The notes under the pieces: generated by a model
Databases searched by the model: none
What the model was told of the DNA's origin: nothing
The model's input: only the letters and a program-made list of their open reading frames with translations
Shown: positions 39,076 through 48,631 of the stretch, one piece after another
Numbering within the stretch: the first letter of the stretch is position 1
Layout of the letters: the number at the start of each line of letters is the position of its first letter
Assembly (NCBI GenBank): GCA_036365145.1
Contig: JAEOAD010000982.1
Location: 6,040,001-6,104,000 of the forward strand
DNA: 64,000 bases
From: Orientallactaga sibirica
Lineage: Eukaryota > Chordata > Mammalia > Rodentia > Dipodidae
Reading direction: 5' to 3'
Translations under genes and position numbers: made by a program

Positions 39076-39239
39076 AGGTGCTTGCTTGCAAAGCAGGTTT
39101 GATTCCCCAGTACCCACATACAGCCAGATGCACAAAGTGCCACATGTTTCTGGAGTTTGTTTGCAGTGGCAAGAGGCCCTGGCATGTCCATACACCTTCC
39201 TTCCGTTCTTGTCTCTCTCTCTCTCTCTCTCAGAAATGT

Positions 39240-39449
39240 CATCCACCTCCTTTTGAGACAGGGTCTCTCATTAGCTTAGAGCTCTCCAGTTAGGCTACAC
39301 TAACTGGACAGTGAGCCCCAGGGATATACTTGTCTGCCTGCCTCCTAGGCACTGGGATTATAGGCATGTGCCACTATAAGTGGCACTTTTACATGGGTTC
39401 TGGGGATCTAACTCGGGTTCTTTACTGACTGAGCTATCATCTCAGTACC
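39240..39449 (-). mobile_element. Composite SINE (B4-like), antisense
   Basis: TTTTGAGACAGGGTCTCTCA, GGGATTATAGGCATGTGCC, GGGTTCTGGGGATCTAACTC and head CTGACTGAGCTATCATCTCAG. Confidence 0.72.
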
Positions 39450-39467
39450 CAGAATAGAAATTCTTTT

Positions 39468-39840
39468 TCTTTTCTTCTCCTCTCCTCTCTTCTCCTCTTC
39501 TCTTCTCTTCTCTTCTCTTCTCTTCTCTTCTCTTCTCTCTCCTCTCCTCTCCTCTCCTCTCCTCTCCTCTCCTCTCCTCTCCTCTCCTCTCCTCTCCTCT
39601 CCTCTCCTCTCCTCTCCTCTCCTCTCTTCTCTTCTCTTCTCTCTCTTTTGAGGCAAGCTCAACTGACTGGCCACAAGAGGACAGAGGGCCTCCAGCCACT
39701 GTAATCAAACTAAGGAAACATGCCATCTTACATCTCTTTTTTTTTTTGCATTTTGTTTGGTTTTTTGGGATCTGGTGAGTAAACATGGGTCCTTAAGCTT
39801 TGTAGGCAAGCACCTTAACCACTAAGCCATCTCTTCAGCT
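39468..39840 (-). mobile_element. DIP-like SINE with a giant CT pentamer tail
   Basis: CAGAATAGAAATTCTTTT is repeated at 39450-39467 and 39841-39858, bounding the whole unit. The right part (about 39650-39840) is an antisense DIP copy (GAGGGCCTCCAGCCACTG, head CACTAAGCCATCTCTTCAGC) with an internal T-run. The left part, where the SINE A tail should be, is a pentamer array. Confidence 0.88.
39470..39648. repeat. (CTCTC/TCTCT with T)n pentamer microsatellite
   Basis: About 35 pentamers: TCTCT plus T units at both ends and an uninterrupted TCTCC block from about 39537 to 39625. It encodes only low-complexity EEKRRG-type frames on the minus strand. Confidence 0.95.
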
Positions 39841-39858
39841 CAGAATAGAAATTCTTTT

Positions 39859-40270
39859 GCAGGGAACAAAATGGTACTGAATAGCCATCAAGATCTGAGG
39901 AAGTTTGAACACATTTTTCAAGAAGATGACAGCAAAGTTGTAATGTAGAGAGAGGGTTAAATGGAGACCACAGGGCATAAGGTTGAAGGAGGTACTGATT
40001 CACCTTTGTCTAGCCACCACACCCAGCTCAGAATTGCATCTTAATATTGATTGCAAAGTACACAGTTAACTGTTTTATAAGACAGAATGCTCAGTGCCAT
40101 AAAATGATATGAGTATCATACAATTGGGACTCAGTTATAAGGGGGTGAGTGTATATTAGTTTCAAATGGATTCCATAACAAACTCCCACAAATTTAATTG
40201 TTTAAAACAACACAAGTTTGCTGTCTTAACAGTTTTGGAGATCACAAATCCAGAATGGGTCTGTTTGGCT
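39859..40270. other. Unique noncoding DNA
   Basis: No recognised repeat; AT-rich with no coding frame above 62 codons. Confidence 0.5.
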
Positions 40271-40283
40271 AAAATCAAAGTCT

Positions 40284-40624
40284 TGGGGCTGGGAGAGATC
40301 ACAGTCAATAAAGTGCTTGACTTTCAAGCATGAGGAGCCGAGTTCAATCCCAAGTACCTGTGTCAAATCCTGGGTGTGGCAGTGTGTGTAATCCCAACAC
40401 TGGGGCAGTAGAGACAGAAGGATCTCTGCAGCTCACTGGCCAGCCAGTCTAGCCTAACTGGTGAGTTCCAGGCCAGAGAGACCTTGTCTGAGAACAAATA
40501 GACAGAGCCCCCGAGGATGACTCCAGACGTTGTCTTCTGGCCTCCACCTGCACATCTCCACACATACATATATGTTTACACACACACGAACATGTACATA
40601 AATACACACACACCCCACACACAC
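40284..40624 (+). mobile_element. Composite SINE (B4-like), complete
   Basis: GGGGCTGGGAGAGATCACAG head, GAGTTCAATCCCAAGTACC B box region, B1-like middle (GTGTGTAATCCCAACACTG, GAGACCTTGTCTGAG), then GGCCTCCACCTGCACATCTC and a (CA)n tail. AAAATCAAAGTC before and AAAATCAAGGTC after are a probable target duplication. Confidence 0.82.
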
Positions 40625-40757
40625 ACAAAATCAAGGTCAGATTATTTTCAGGAGGCTTTTGGAAAATTTGTTCTCTTCTGTTTCTGGAGGCTACCTCTTA
40701 GCCCATGGCCCCTTCTTTCCCCCTCCCTCTTTGATACCATTGTTGGGTGGTTGATTC

Positions 40758-40969
40758 TGTTTTTTTTTTATTTCTATTTATTTATTAATTTGTAAGGACA
40801 CACACAGACACACACACACACACAGAGAATGGGCACACCAGGGTGTCTTGCTGTTGCAAACAAACTCTATGTGCATGGGCCACTTTATGCATCTGGGTAC
40901 TGGGGAATCAAACCCAGGCCGTTAGGCTTTGCAAACAAGTGCCTCAACCACTGAGCAATCTTTACAGCC
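40758..40969 (-). mobile_element. DIP-like SINE, antisense
   Basis: TTTTTTTTTATTTCTATTTAT tail. The usual GA stretch has turned into ACACACAGACACACACAC. Then GGGCACACCAGGGTGTCTTGC and head CACTGAGCAATCTTTACAGCC. Confidence 0.87.
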
Positions 40970-41167
40970 TGATCATGTCGTTTTCATGCTGGATCCTCCC
41001 TCCCTTTCCTTGTAGCAAGAACTATTTTGAGAATCCTGTTGAGGATGCAATTGAGGTCTTACCATGACATCCTTTAGAAACCTGCAACAAGGGAGGGATA
41101 TTTTGGAAGGTATTCAATCACACCAACAAGAAAACTCGCTGGTAATGCCACATCAACTTGTATGGTT

Positions 41168-41381
41168 GGATTTTATTTTATTTTATTTTATTTTATTTTA
41201 TTTTATTTTATTTTTTTTATTTATTATTATTTTTTTTGGTTTTCGAGGTAGGGTCTCACTCTAGTCCAGGCTGACCTGGAATTCACTATGTAGTCTCGGG
41301 GTGGCCTCGAACTCATGGTGATCCTCCTACCTCTGCCTCCAGAGTGCTGGGATTAAAGGCGTGCACCACCATGCCCGGCTT
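41168..41381 (-). mobile_element. B1 SINE with (TTTTA)n tail, antisense
   Basis: About ten TTTTA units (41172-41220) take the place of the A tail, then TTTTTTGGTTTTCGAGGTAGG, full body and CACCACCATGCCCGGC. A short B1-like stub (TTGAGACAAAGCCTCACTG) follows at 41400-41418. Confidence 0.93.
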
Positions 41382-41432
41382 TATTTTTATTTTTATTTTT
41401 TTGAGACAAAGCCTCACTGTGGAGACCACTAT

Positions 41433-42845
41433 GTTACAATTTAGCAAATACCCACTCACATAATCCAGTGTAATTACTCTCCTTCATTTCCCCTTGCCAT
41501 GTATCAGCCATTGTTCTAGCTTGGGCACATTGAGTTATGTACAGGTTGGGAAGGGAAGAGCATTATTTTGCCTGCTATATAGATGGAAGCTGCTTAGAGC
41601 ATTATATAAGTTTTGGAAATGTTACCACCCTAATCTCCTACTCTTCTGTTGATGTAGGAAGCACATGTTCAGGCAGGCAGTGTAAGGAGCATGGCCTTGT
41701 TTTCTGAAGCAGTGATGTAATACTTTGCCTATTTTTGGATAATGAACGAGGGCCAGACCTTTGCTTTAAGTGGAATCATGTGATTTTGGAAGGAGATATT
41801 GAGGCAGATAGCAATTCTGTGTCACTGTGCAGAGGCCAGAATGCCACATGGGAGTGACAGGGATGTGGAAAGATGAAATGAGAATGTGTGACCTGCTTCA
41901 TACATGTTGAGTGAACAGCTACAGCTTTCTGGCTGGAGGTGAACTGAAATCCAGCGCAGTCCTGGGATGCATGGAGCTAAGAGTCCATGAGCATGGCTCC
42001 AGGGCTCTTCCCTTGGATGTGGACATTACATAAGTCAATGATGGAGGTGGTTTCTGAAATCGTGGATGCCAGATGGTTCTGGGAAGTGGGCAGGGCAAGG
42101 TTTGCTGTTTCATTTGCGTACTTTTGTCAAGGTTATTGTTTCAACACAGCAGAGGTAGGAGGCTTCCTTTGATGACTCACATGGTTCTAGCCTGGGGCCT
42201 TTCTTAATTTACTTTTCCATGTTTAATCACACCTCACGTCTTTGTGTAAGAGTCTCTACCTGTGACCTTGACCTCTCCTACTTGGTTCTGCTGCAGCTTC
42301 TGCCAGGTTGGTTGTTGACTTGAAATTAAAATATATGGTGGTCATGTGATCTCTCCTCCAAATACAGGCCTTGTGAAATACAAAGGGTAAATTAATAGTG
42401 ACACGTCGATGGTTGGGATAAAGTAGGATTGTCTCAAGCATCAAAAGGAGCACAGTTAATAATGACCCAGGGTCATCTTAAGCCTCAAGATATTTGAGAC
42501 ATCCTTCTAATACCTTCAAACTGTAATACTTTGGATTATTCTCTGGTGTGAGGAAACATTTCTTCTGGAATAAAGCTGACTTATATTTGGGTCCCAGAGG
42601 CTAATGTCCCAACAGAGTAAAGACAGATGATTATAGTTCAAGAGGTAGTTTACAAACTTGCAGGGTACCAAGAGTATGTGTTTGTCAGCTACCAAGTACA
42701 CGTGTCTTTAAATTAATTTTCTGGTTGGAATTCGGGACAAACCTGTATAAATTGATTAACAAATCTATGAGCTTAGGTAGTAGGAGGCCCTTACTGTCCA
42801 TCCTGGACCTGTTGTTCTAAGAAAAGGAAAGACAGCAAATAAAGT
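41433..42845. other. Unique noncoding DNA
   Basis: About 1.4 kb free of young SINEs. Frames of 60-65 codons only. No splice-bounded frame that I can support. Confidence 0.55.
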
Positions 42846-42846
42846 C

Positions 42847-43000
42847 TCTGTTAGCTTTTCATTGCCATAACAAAACACCTGAGAAAATCAGTGCTGAGAT
42901 AGGAGGTTTGCAATGTGTTTGAAGCCAGCCTGTGGTACAGAATGAGTTCCATGTCAGCCTGGGTTAGAGTGAGGCCCTGTCTCAAAAATAAAATTACCAA
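42847..43000. mobile_element. MaLR stub joined to an old B1
   Basis: GTTAGCTTTTCATTGCCATAA then CAAAACACCTGAGAAAATCAG is the end of an antisense MaLR LTR. It joins GAGATAGGAGGTTTGCAATG and GTCAGCCTGGGTTAGAGTG, a plus-strand B1 without its head. Confidence 0.6.
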
Positions 43001-43144
43001 AAAGAAAAGGTCATCATTGAATATACTGTCATTGTGTCTTGGTGTCAGGCTTCCCCCACCACACACTCTTTAAGCATTAGATAATAAAAGTGAAGTATTA
43101 CTAGGTGATTTACAAATTTTGGACACCTAATAAATGGTTCTGGA

Positions 43145-43345
43145 GGCCGGGTGTAGTGATTGATGCCTGTAATCCCAGCACTTGGAGGCAAGTGTTTTGT
43201 AGGGTCTCACTCTGGTCCAGGCTGACCTGGAATTAACTATGTCGTCTCAGGGTGGCCTCGAACTCACGGCAATCCTCCTACCTCTGCCTCCCAAGTGCTG
43301 GGATTAAAAGCGTGCGCCACCACGCCCGGCTTGGAGGCAAGTTTT
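43145..43345. mobile_element. Old B1 head (+) with a nested B1 (-)
   Basis: GGCCGGGTGTAGTGATTGATG and GTAATCCCAGCACTTGG are the head of a plus-strand B1. CTTGGAGGCAAGTGTTTT is then followed by an antisense B1 (TAGGGTCTCACTCTGGTCC to CACCACGCCCGGC, 43199-43330), and CTTGGAGGCAAGTTTT recurs after it as the target duplication. The outer B1 does not resume beyond this. Confidence 0.82.
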
Positions 43346-43392
43346 GGGCCTCTAAGTAAGAGCTTGTCCAATACAATAACAAATGGTGCTTG

Positions 43393-43470
43393 TCCTAGGG
43401 ATATAGCTCAGTAGTAGGGTATTTGCCTAGCATGTACCAAGACCCTGAGTTTATTCGCTAACATGGCAAT
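43393..43470 (+). mobile_element. ID SINE
   Basis: CCTAGGGATATAGCTCAGTAG (A box region), GGGTATTTGCCTAGCATGTAC and a decayed B box GAGTTTATTCGC. Confidence 0.75.
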
Positions 43471-43493
43471 AAATACATTTTAAAACTGGATAA

Positions 43494-43704
43494 GGGCTGG
43501 AGAGATGGCTTAGCGGTTAAGGCGCCTGCCTGCGAAGTCTACGGACCCAAGTTCGATTCTCCAGGTCCCATTTAAGCCAGCTGCACAAGGTGGCACATGC
43601 ATCTGGAGTTCGTTTGCAGTGGCTAGAGGCCCTGGCATGCCCATTCTAACACTCTCCCCCACCCCATCTCTGTCTCTAATAAATAAATAAAAATAAATCT
43701 TTAA
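43494..43704 (+). mobile_element. DIP-like SINE, well preserved, with target-site duplication
   Basis: GGGCTGGAGAGATGGCTTAG head, GCGGTTAAGGCGCCTGCC, perfect pol III B box AAGTTCGATTCTCC, CACAAGGTGGCACATGC and an (AATA)n tail. AAAACTGGATAA flanks at 43482-43493 and about 43706-43717. Confidence 0.95.
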
Positions 43705-43719
43705 AAAAACTGGATAAAT

Positions 43720-44180
43720 AAAATTTAAAAAAAGGTTCTTGCTTTCTTCTAGTGTTGCTTATGATAGCAAGAAATCGAAGGCCATGGTGAGAAGTGGGTT
43801 ACTGAAGCATGATTTAGATCTAGTCACACAATAGGTTACTAGGCAACTGTTAATAATATTATGGAACTGGTGTATTTATTGGCAGTAAAATGCATTTGCA
43901 AGATACTGCAATGTGTTTCTGCAACCTCCAGAGACCTCCGGGCCCAGTTGGGACTCAAGTGCTTCTGCTGTGTGACCTTGGAATTGGCTATGATGCCGGG
44001 GTCTGCGGTGGACACTGCTGCGGTCCTCTCTGCTCAGGATTTATTCAGCTGTTCTTTGGTCTTGAATGCTGACCCAGGAGGGAGAGTTATTTTAAGAAAC
44101 GCCTCACGTGTTTACTGAGATTGGTCTTTGCAGACGTACTCCACAGTTGCTTTTTTTCTGCAACCTGGGGGAAGAAATTT
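43720..44180. other. Unique noncoding DNA
   Basis: Contains an 85-codon plus-strand frame (43861-44118) starting with ATG and locally richer in GC. No domain is recognised and no splice sites fit convincingly, so it is not called as a gene. Confidence 0.45.
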
Positions 44181-44184
44181 TATT

Positions 44185-44524
44185 TTGTATGTATGTGTGT
44201 GGTGTATGTATGCACAGCATATGTACCTGTGTGCACAGATTGGGGTGCTGCGTGCACGTACACAGAGGCCAGAGGGGAGCATTGGATTTCTTCCTCTATC
44301 AATCATCCGCATTATTTCTTTGAGATAGAGTCTTTCACTGAACCCAGAGTTGCCACTGTCAGTCATTCTGGTGCACCAGAAAGTCCCAGCGATTCTCCTG
44401 TCTCTGCTTCCCCACAGGATTGGGGTTACAGGCTTGTGTGGCCTTGCCCAGTTGTTTACATGGGTGCTGTGGAATCAAACTCAGGCCAATCAGGCCCTCG
44501 TGCTTGAGCCATCTCCCCAGCCCC
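44185..44524 (-). mobile_element. Composite SINE (B4-like), antisense, complete
   Basis: TTGTATGTATGTGTGTGGTG tail, GAGATAGAGTCTTTCACTGAA, CCCAGAGTTGCCACTGTCAG, GGGGTTACAGGCTTGTGTGG and head TGCTTGAGCCATCTCCCCAGCC. A long 128-codon plus-strand frame lies wholly in it and is not a gene. Confidence 0.82.
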
Positions 44525-45337
44525 AGACATTTTAAATCTTATCAAAAGACTAGCAGCTGTGATCTTGAAAGTTCTGTCTGTCTTTCTTTTTAGATCCTGT
44601 GAAGTAAGCATCTCATTTTATTTTCTCCTTTGAGGAGATGCCTGCGAAGCTGAGAATCACATTTGTGGTTCCCTTTACACAAATACAAAGTTAAATTCCA
44701 TGACAGACTGGGAAATATCTTCAACTTCTGGCCTTCAGTTTAATTTCCCTACTGTTAGCTCTCTGTTTGCCCTGGTTTGCGCAGTTATTTTATTTTTGGT
44801 TTTGAAAGCCATCCCCTGTTTTTCTTTTTTTCTTTTCCTGGGTGGGGAATGATAAGGATTTCCATGAATGAGACTGTTAGGGCTTCTTGGAGGCTGGTAG
44901 CTGGCAGTAGCCTTTGAAATCAGAGGTGTTGGCGGCATCCTATTTTAACCTCGTTGCTTCCTGTGGAAGTGCCTCAGGCCAGAGTGTATTTCTAAATTTA
45001 GTGTGATGAATACTGGATCACACGCAGTTTCTGGCAGACCCTAGGCAAAGCTTTGGAGATGGTTCAGGTCTGAACATTAAAGATAAAGTTCCTTAAAATG
45101 GGTTTATATATGCCTGAATCATTGAATTTTATTGGAGTTTTTTTTTAAGTGTGTGTGTAAAGGTGCACATCAGAATTATTTTCTATCTCCTTATCTGCTA
45201 TAGAGTGATTGTCTGTCAACTCCATTGAAATCTGGGTCTTAAATATACTTCACAAGGTTTGTTGAGAAAGCAGGAAATTAAAGTGAGGTATTAGAAATCA
45301 AAGGTCTTCAATGCCTCTGGTGAAACCAACGTTACTT
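44525..45337. other. Unique noncoding DNA
   Basis: No recognised repeat; no coding frame over 67 codons. Confidence 0.5.
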
Positions 45338-45419
45338 ACATGGTTGGCTTGAGGATTGAACTTGGGCTGCTAAGCTTTGCAAGCAAGTGTCTTTAACTGC
45401 TGAGCCATCTTCCCAGCCC
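45338..45419 (-). mobile_element. Truncated DIP-like SINE, antisense
   Basis: Only the head third remains: GAACTTGGGCTGCTAAGC, GCAAGCAAGTGTCTTTAACTG and CTGAGCCATCTTCCCAGCCC. Confidence 0.8.
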
Positions 45420-46411
45420 AGTTTCACTGTATCTTACGTGCAATTGACCTTTCCAGGTGAGGAAGTGAGGTGTGCTTTGCAAATGATAGAAACTGAAATA
45501 TGAACATCAGGGCCATATGGTGCTCAAAAACTCTTACTATAATTTCAGAGAAAAAAGGACTTGACAATTGCATTTAAAATTATGCTTAACACTCATTGCA
45601 AAAATGTGTACAGTGGGACTGAGGGGGAGATTAATTAGGATTCTTTTCAACCTCATGATACTTGACTTCATCCATAAACAAAGAACTGATTAGCATTATG
45701 TGTGAATTATCTTTATAAAGTCTGTTATATCTGTGGGGAGAGATTAGAACTGCTGTTGATTGACAATGTACTGACTGAGAAAGATCTTATTTTCCTAATA
45801 CTTTAATGCATCATCTTTAAATTTTGTGATTCTTCTTCTCTCACTAGAGATTAGTTTCATGCCACCAAATAAAATTTAATCTGTCACTGTAATTTAAATA
45901 ATAAATGCCTAGAAACAAATGTTGTGCAACGGATAGCTTATTAAAATTTCCCATAGGTTTGTTTTCTGGTTGGAAGTATTGATTTTGCCAGTTATACAAG
46001 CATGAAATATTTGTTGTTAAGCCTCATAACACACAAAAGAGGAAATCAAGTTTGTACAAGTGTGTTACTTACTGTTGCATTTTCTCCTTATTTGAATAGC
46101 TCAAGCAAATACTATTCGTATTTTGTAGGAACTGCTGGATATTAGGTGACTTAACTGCAAAATAAGTATCCCTGAATATTTATTTCCCTATACATAGAGA
46201 GCTAGTATATCTGGTTTTCTTTAAGTCTGAGTAAATAGTGCCTTGCTTTTGGTTTCCATCCCACTTTGCATTTGTTTTAAATACATACCTATGAGGCACC
46301 TATGTGCTACCCAGGAAGCTCAAATGAGAATTGATTCCCACAGATTCAGACAATGCAGCAGTGTTTTGTAGTAAGTATGCAGAACTTTTGCAGTTTGTTT
46401 ATCCTTCTCTC
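45420..46411. other. SINE-free AT-rich block, candidate conserved element
   Basis: Nearly 1 kb with no repeat. Bases 45540-46010 are rich in homeodomain-type and other AT motifs (GGGGGAGATTAATTAGGATTC, GATTGACAATG, CCAAATAAAATTTAATCTGTC). No coding frame. A developmental enhancer or other conserved noncoding element is possible but unproven. Confidence 0.55.
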
Positions 46412-46522
46412 CTTTGAAATAGAGTCTTACCGTGTTGCTATGTAACCTAAGCTAGCTTGGCCTGCCCCCCTTTTCAGCCCCTCAGGTGCTGAGATCACAG
46501 GAGTGAGCCGCCATTTCTAGTT
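46412..46522 (-). mobile_element. Old B1-like SINE, antisense
   Basis: GAAATAGAGTCTTACCGTGTT, GCTGAGATCACAGGAGTGAGC and CATTTCTAG at a diverged end. Confidence 0.65.
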
Positions 46523-47200
46523 TAAAGTTGTTTTTGTTTTTGTTTCCAGTCTAGGTCATTGTTGATAGTGCCCAGACAACCAATTGTTATTTTCTTGTGT
46601 GTTTTTGTGAGGGAATTCAGGCATGCATTAAGAATGCCCTGGTATGCCTTTGTAGTTTCAGACTGTTTCTAGAAAGAACAGCCAGTATACAGAAGGAGCA
46701 TTTCTTACCAAAGAATGCAGAAAGTACAGTATATATAAGAGTCCTCGTGGAATATAAAGAAATGGCCATCCAGCTGGTACTGAGGCAGAAGAGGATCCAG
46801 AGCTCCATGTCAACCTAGGTGACATAGTGAATCTCACAAAAATAATTTATAATAATAAAAGAAGTTGCTATCATTGGCCTTGCTGTTTATGGTGTTGCTT
46901 TTTAATGTTGGTTTCTGTGATAGTGCATGCTACTGTGTTGTGAGGTACCTTGATAGCTTACTTGGGGAAAGGAGGTACACCTTTCCATATTTCTAGATTG
47001 CTAGTGCTAAAACTCATCTTTAGGTACAAGGGTTGTCTCTACTTGTGCAATAGCCATTGTGGTGGGGGGTGGGGAGGAGGCCATAAAGGATTTCATCATG
47101 ACACAGAAATTATACTCAATTTTTTCTTGTGAATTCAACTTTAATATATCTTCTTAGAATTAATGCTAAAGACCTTTTCCTGTTTTCTCTCTCTCGCTCT
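46523..47200. other. Unique noncoding DNA
   Basis: No clear repeat apart from a possible decayed B1 tail at 46775-46850 (ACTGAGGCAGAAGAGG, GTCAACCTAGGTGACATAG). Confidence 0.45.
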
Positions 47201-47221
47201 CTCTCTCTCTTTGAGTTTTTT

Positions 47222-47314
47222 TTTTTTTTTTAAGGTAGGGTCTCACTCTGGCCCAGGCTGACCTGGAATTAACTATGTAGTCTCAGGGTGGCCTTGAACT
47301 CATCATGCCCGGCG
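47222..47314 (-). mobile_element. B1 SINE, antisense, internally deleted
   Basis: TTTTAAGGTAGGGTCTCACTC to GGCCTTGAACTCATCATGCCC. About 50 bases between GAACTCAT and CATGCCCGGC are missing. TCTCTTTGAGTTTTTT lies before (47206-47221) and after (47315-47330). Confidence 0.88.
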
Positions 47315-47324
47315 TCTCTTTGAG

Positions 47325-47465
47325 TTTTTTGAGGTAGGGTCTCACTCTAGCTCACGCTGACCTGGAATTTGGTATGTAATCACAGGGTGGTTTCCAACTT
47401 ACGGTGATCCTTCTACCTCTGCCTCCTGAGTGCTGGGATTAAAGGCATGCACCACCATGCCCTGC
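47325..47465 (-). mobile_element. B1 SINE, antisense
   Basis: TTTTTTGAGGTAGGGTCTCAC, ATTTGGTATGTAATCACAGG, CTGGGATTAAAGGCATGCACC and CATGCCCTGC. It was the target of the insertion just upstream. Confidence 0.9.
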
Positions 47466-47563
47466 TTTGTCTCATTTTTGGTCATAATCTTTTAGTGTGT
47501 GCTGTTCCAATTTGGTATCCAGTAGCCACATGTGACATTTTAAACTTAATTAAAATTAATTTA

Positions 47564-47767
47564 GGGCTGGAGAGATGGCTTAGCAGTTAAGGCACTTGCC
47601 TACAAAGCCAAAGGACCCAGGTTCAATTACTCAGGACCCACGTAAGCCAGATGTACAAAGTGGCACATGCGTCTGGAGTTGGTTTACAGCAGCTGAAGGC
47701 CTTGGCGTGCCTGTCCTCTATCTGCTTCTTTCTCTCCCTCTCTTGCACTCTCAAATTAAAAAAAAAT
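47564..47767 (+). mobile_element. DIP-like SINE
   Basis: GGGCTGGAGAGATGGCTTAG head, B box CAGGTTCAATTACTC, body AGCCAGATGTACAAAGTGG and tail. The left edge of the tandem duplication (47646) falls inside its body, so the second copy of the unit starts with a headless DIP. Confidence 0.93.
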
Positions 47768-47980
47768 TTAAAATTAATTTTAAAATTCACTTCATTCTTC
47801 CCAGCCACATGTGGATTTGATATCTTATTAGACAGGGAAGAAACAGCATAAAGGCTCTAGAGGAAAGAAGAGCTATGATAATTCATGCATTTGCTTAATA
47901 GGAACCAGAGAAGAGAGAAAAAACTAAACAAAACCAAAACAATCTTAAATCTGAAGAGAGAAGTTATTACTTGTTTATAT

Positions 47981-48129
47981 ATTTATATTTTTCAAGCGGG
48001 GTCTCAATGTAATCCAGATTGACCTGGAATTTACTTTGTAGCCCCAGGCTGGCCTTGAATTCATGGTGAGTTTCCTACCTTAATCTCCTGAGTGATGGGA
48101 CTAAAGGTATGCACCACCATGCCTGACCT
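47981..48129 (-). mobile_element. B1 SINE, antisense (unit 1)
   Basis: ATTTTTCAAGCGGGGTCTCAA, AATCCAGATTGACCTGG and CACCACCATGCCTGACC. Its counterpart in unit 2 is at about 51275-51423. Confidence 0.87.
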
Positions 48130-48147
48130 TTAAAAATATTATTTATG

Positions 48148-48345
48148 GGCTGGAGAGATGGCTTAGTGGTTAAGTCACTTGCCTGCAAAGCCAAAGGACC
48201 CAGGTTCAATTCCCCAGGACCCACATAAAACCAGATGCATGAGGTGGCACATGTATCTGAAGTTCCTTTGCAGTGACGGGAGAACCTGGCATGACTATTT
48301 TTTCTATCTGCTTCTCTCGCCCTCTCAAACAAATAATTAAAAATA
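48148..48345 (+). mobile_element. DIP-like SINE (unit 1)
   Basis: GGGCTGGAGAGATGGCTTAG head, CAGGTTCAATTCCCC, CCAGATGCATGAGGTGGC. AAAAATATTATTTAT before and AAAAATTATTTAT after are the target duplication. A DIP fragment (AGGTGCACCAGGGTCTCTTG) follows on the minus strand at 48378-48436. Confidence 0.92.
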
Positions 48346-48631
48346 TTTTTAAAAATTATTTATCTAAGATACAGAGTATTAGGTGCACCAGGGTCTCTTG
48401 ATGCTGTAAAGGAACTACAGACAAATGCATTTGGTGGTTCTAGATATACCATTTTTCAGTGAAATCTGATAATACTTTGGTGCCTTCCAGAGGCGGGGAG
48501 GGGGGCACTTTGATGAACACTCTGAATCTGCATGTGCAGGAAATAGTACAGATAAGCCTAAATATGATTCTGAGAATATCCTTTCTGTGTCTTTGCTGCA
48601 AAGAAAAGCCAACACATAAAAAGGAAGGAGG

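Larger units (their letters stand above)
38521..39234 (+). mobile_element. DIP-like SINE interrupted by a retroposed sequence
   Basis: The head GGCTCTGGAGAGGTGGCTCAG runs to GTGCTTGCTTGCA at 38563. The element resumes at 39076 with AGGTGCTTGCTTGCA, the B box GGTTTGATTCCCC, body AGCCAGATGCACAAAGTGCC and a CTCTCTCTC stretch. The pieces are collinear, so about 512 bases were inserted into an existing SINE. Confidence 0.88.

Noticed and set aside
39470..39648. Regularly spaced short repeats that might suggest a CRISPR-like array
   Set aside because: Simple microsatellite in mammalian DNA; no spacers, no cas genes.
39442..39786. Long [12 protein letters not shown] frames on the minus strand
   Set aside because: Pure product of the GGAGA/AGAGA pentamer array; no protein.
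43494..43704. tRNA-gene-like A and B boxes in DIP heads
   Set aside because: The boxes belong to a SINE. The body does not fold as a tRNA, and many copies exist, so no tRNA gene is called.
44121..44507. 128-codon plus-strand frame
   Set aside because: Almost wholly inside an antisense composite SINE with a TG tail.
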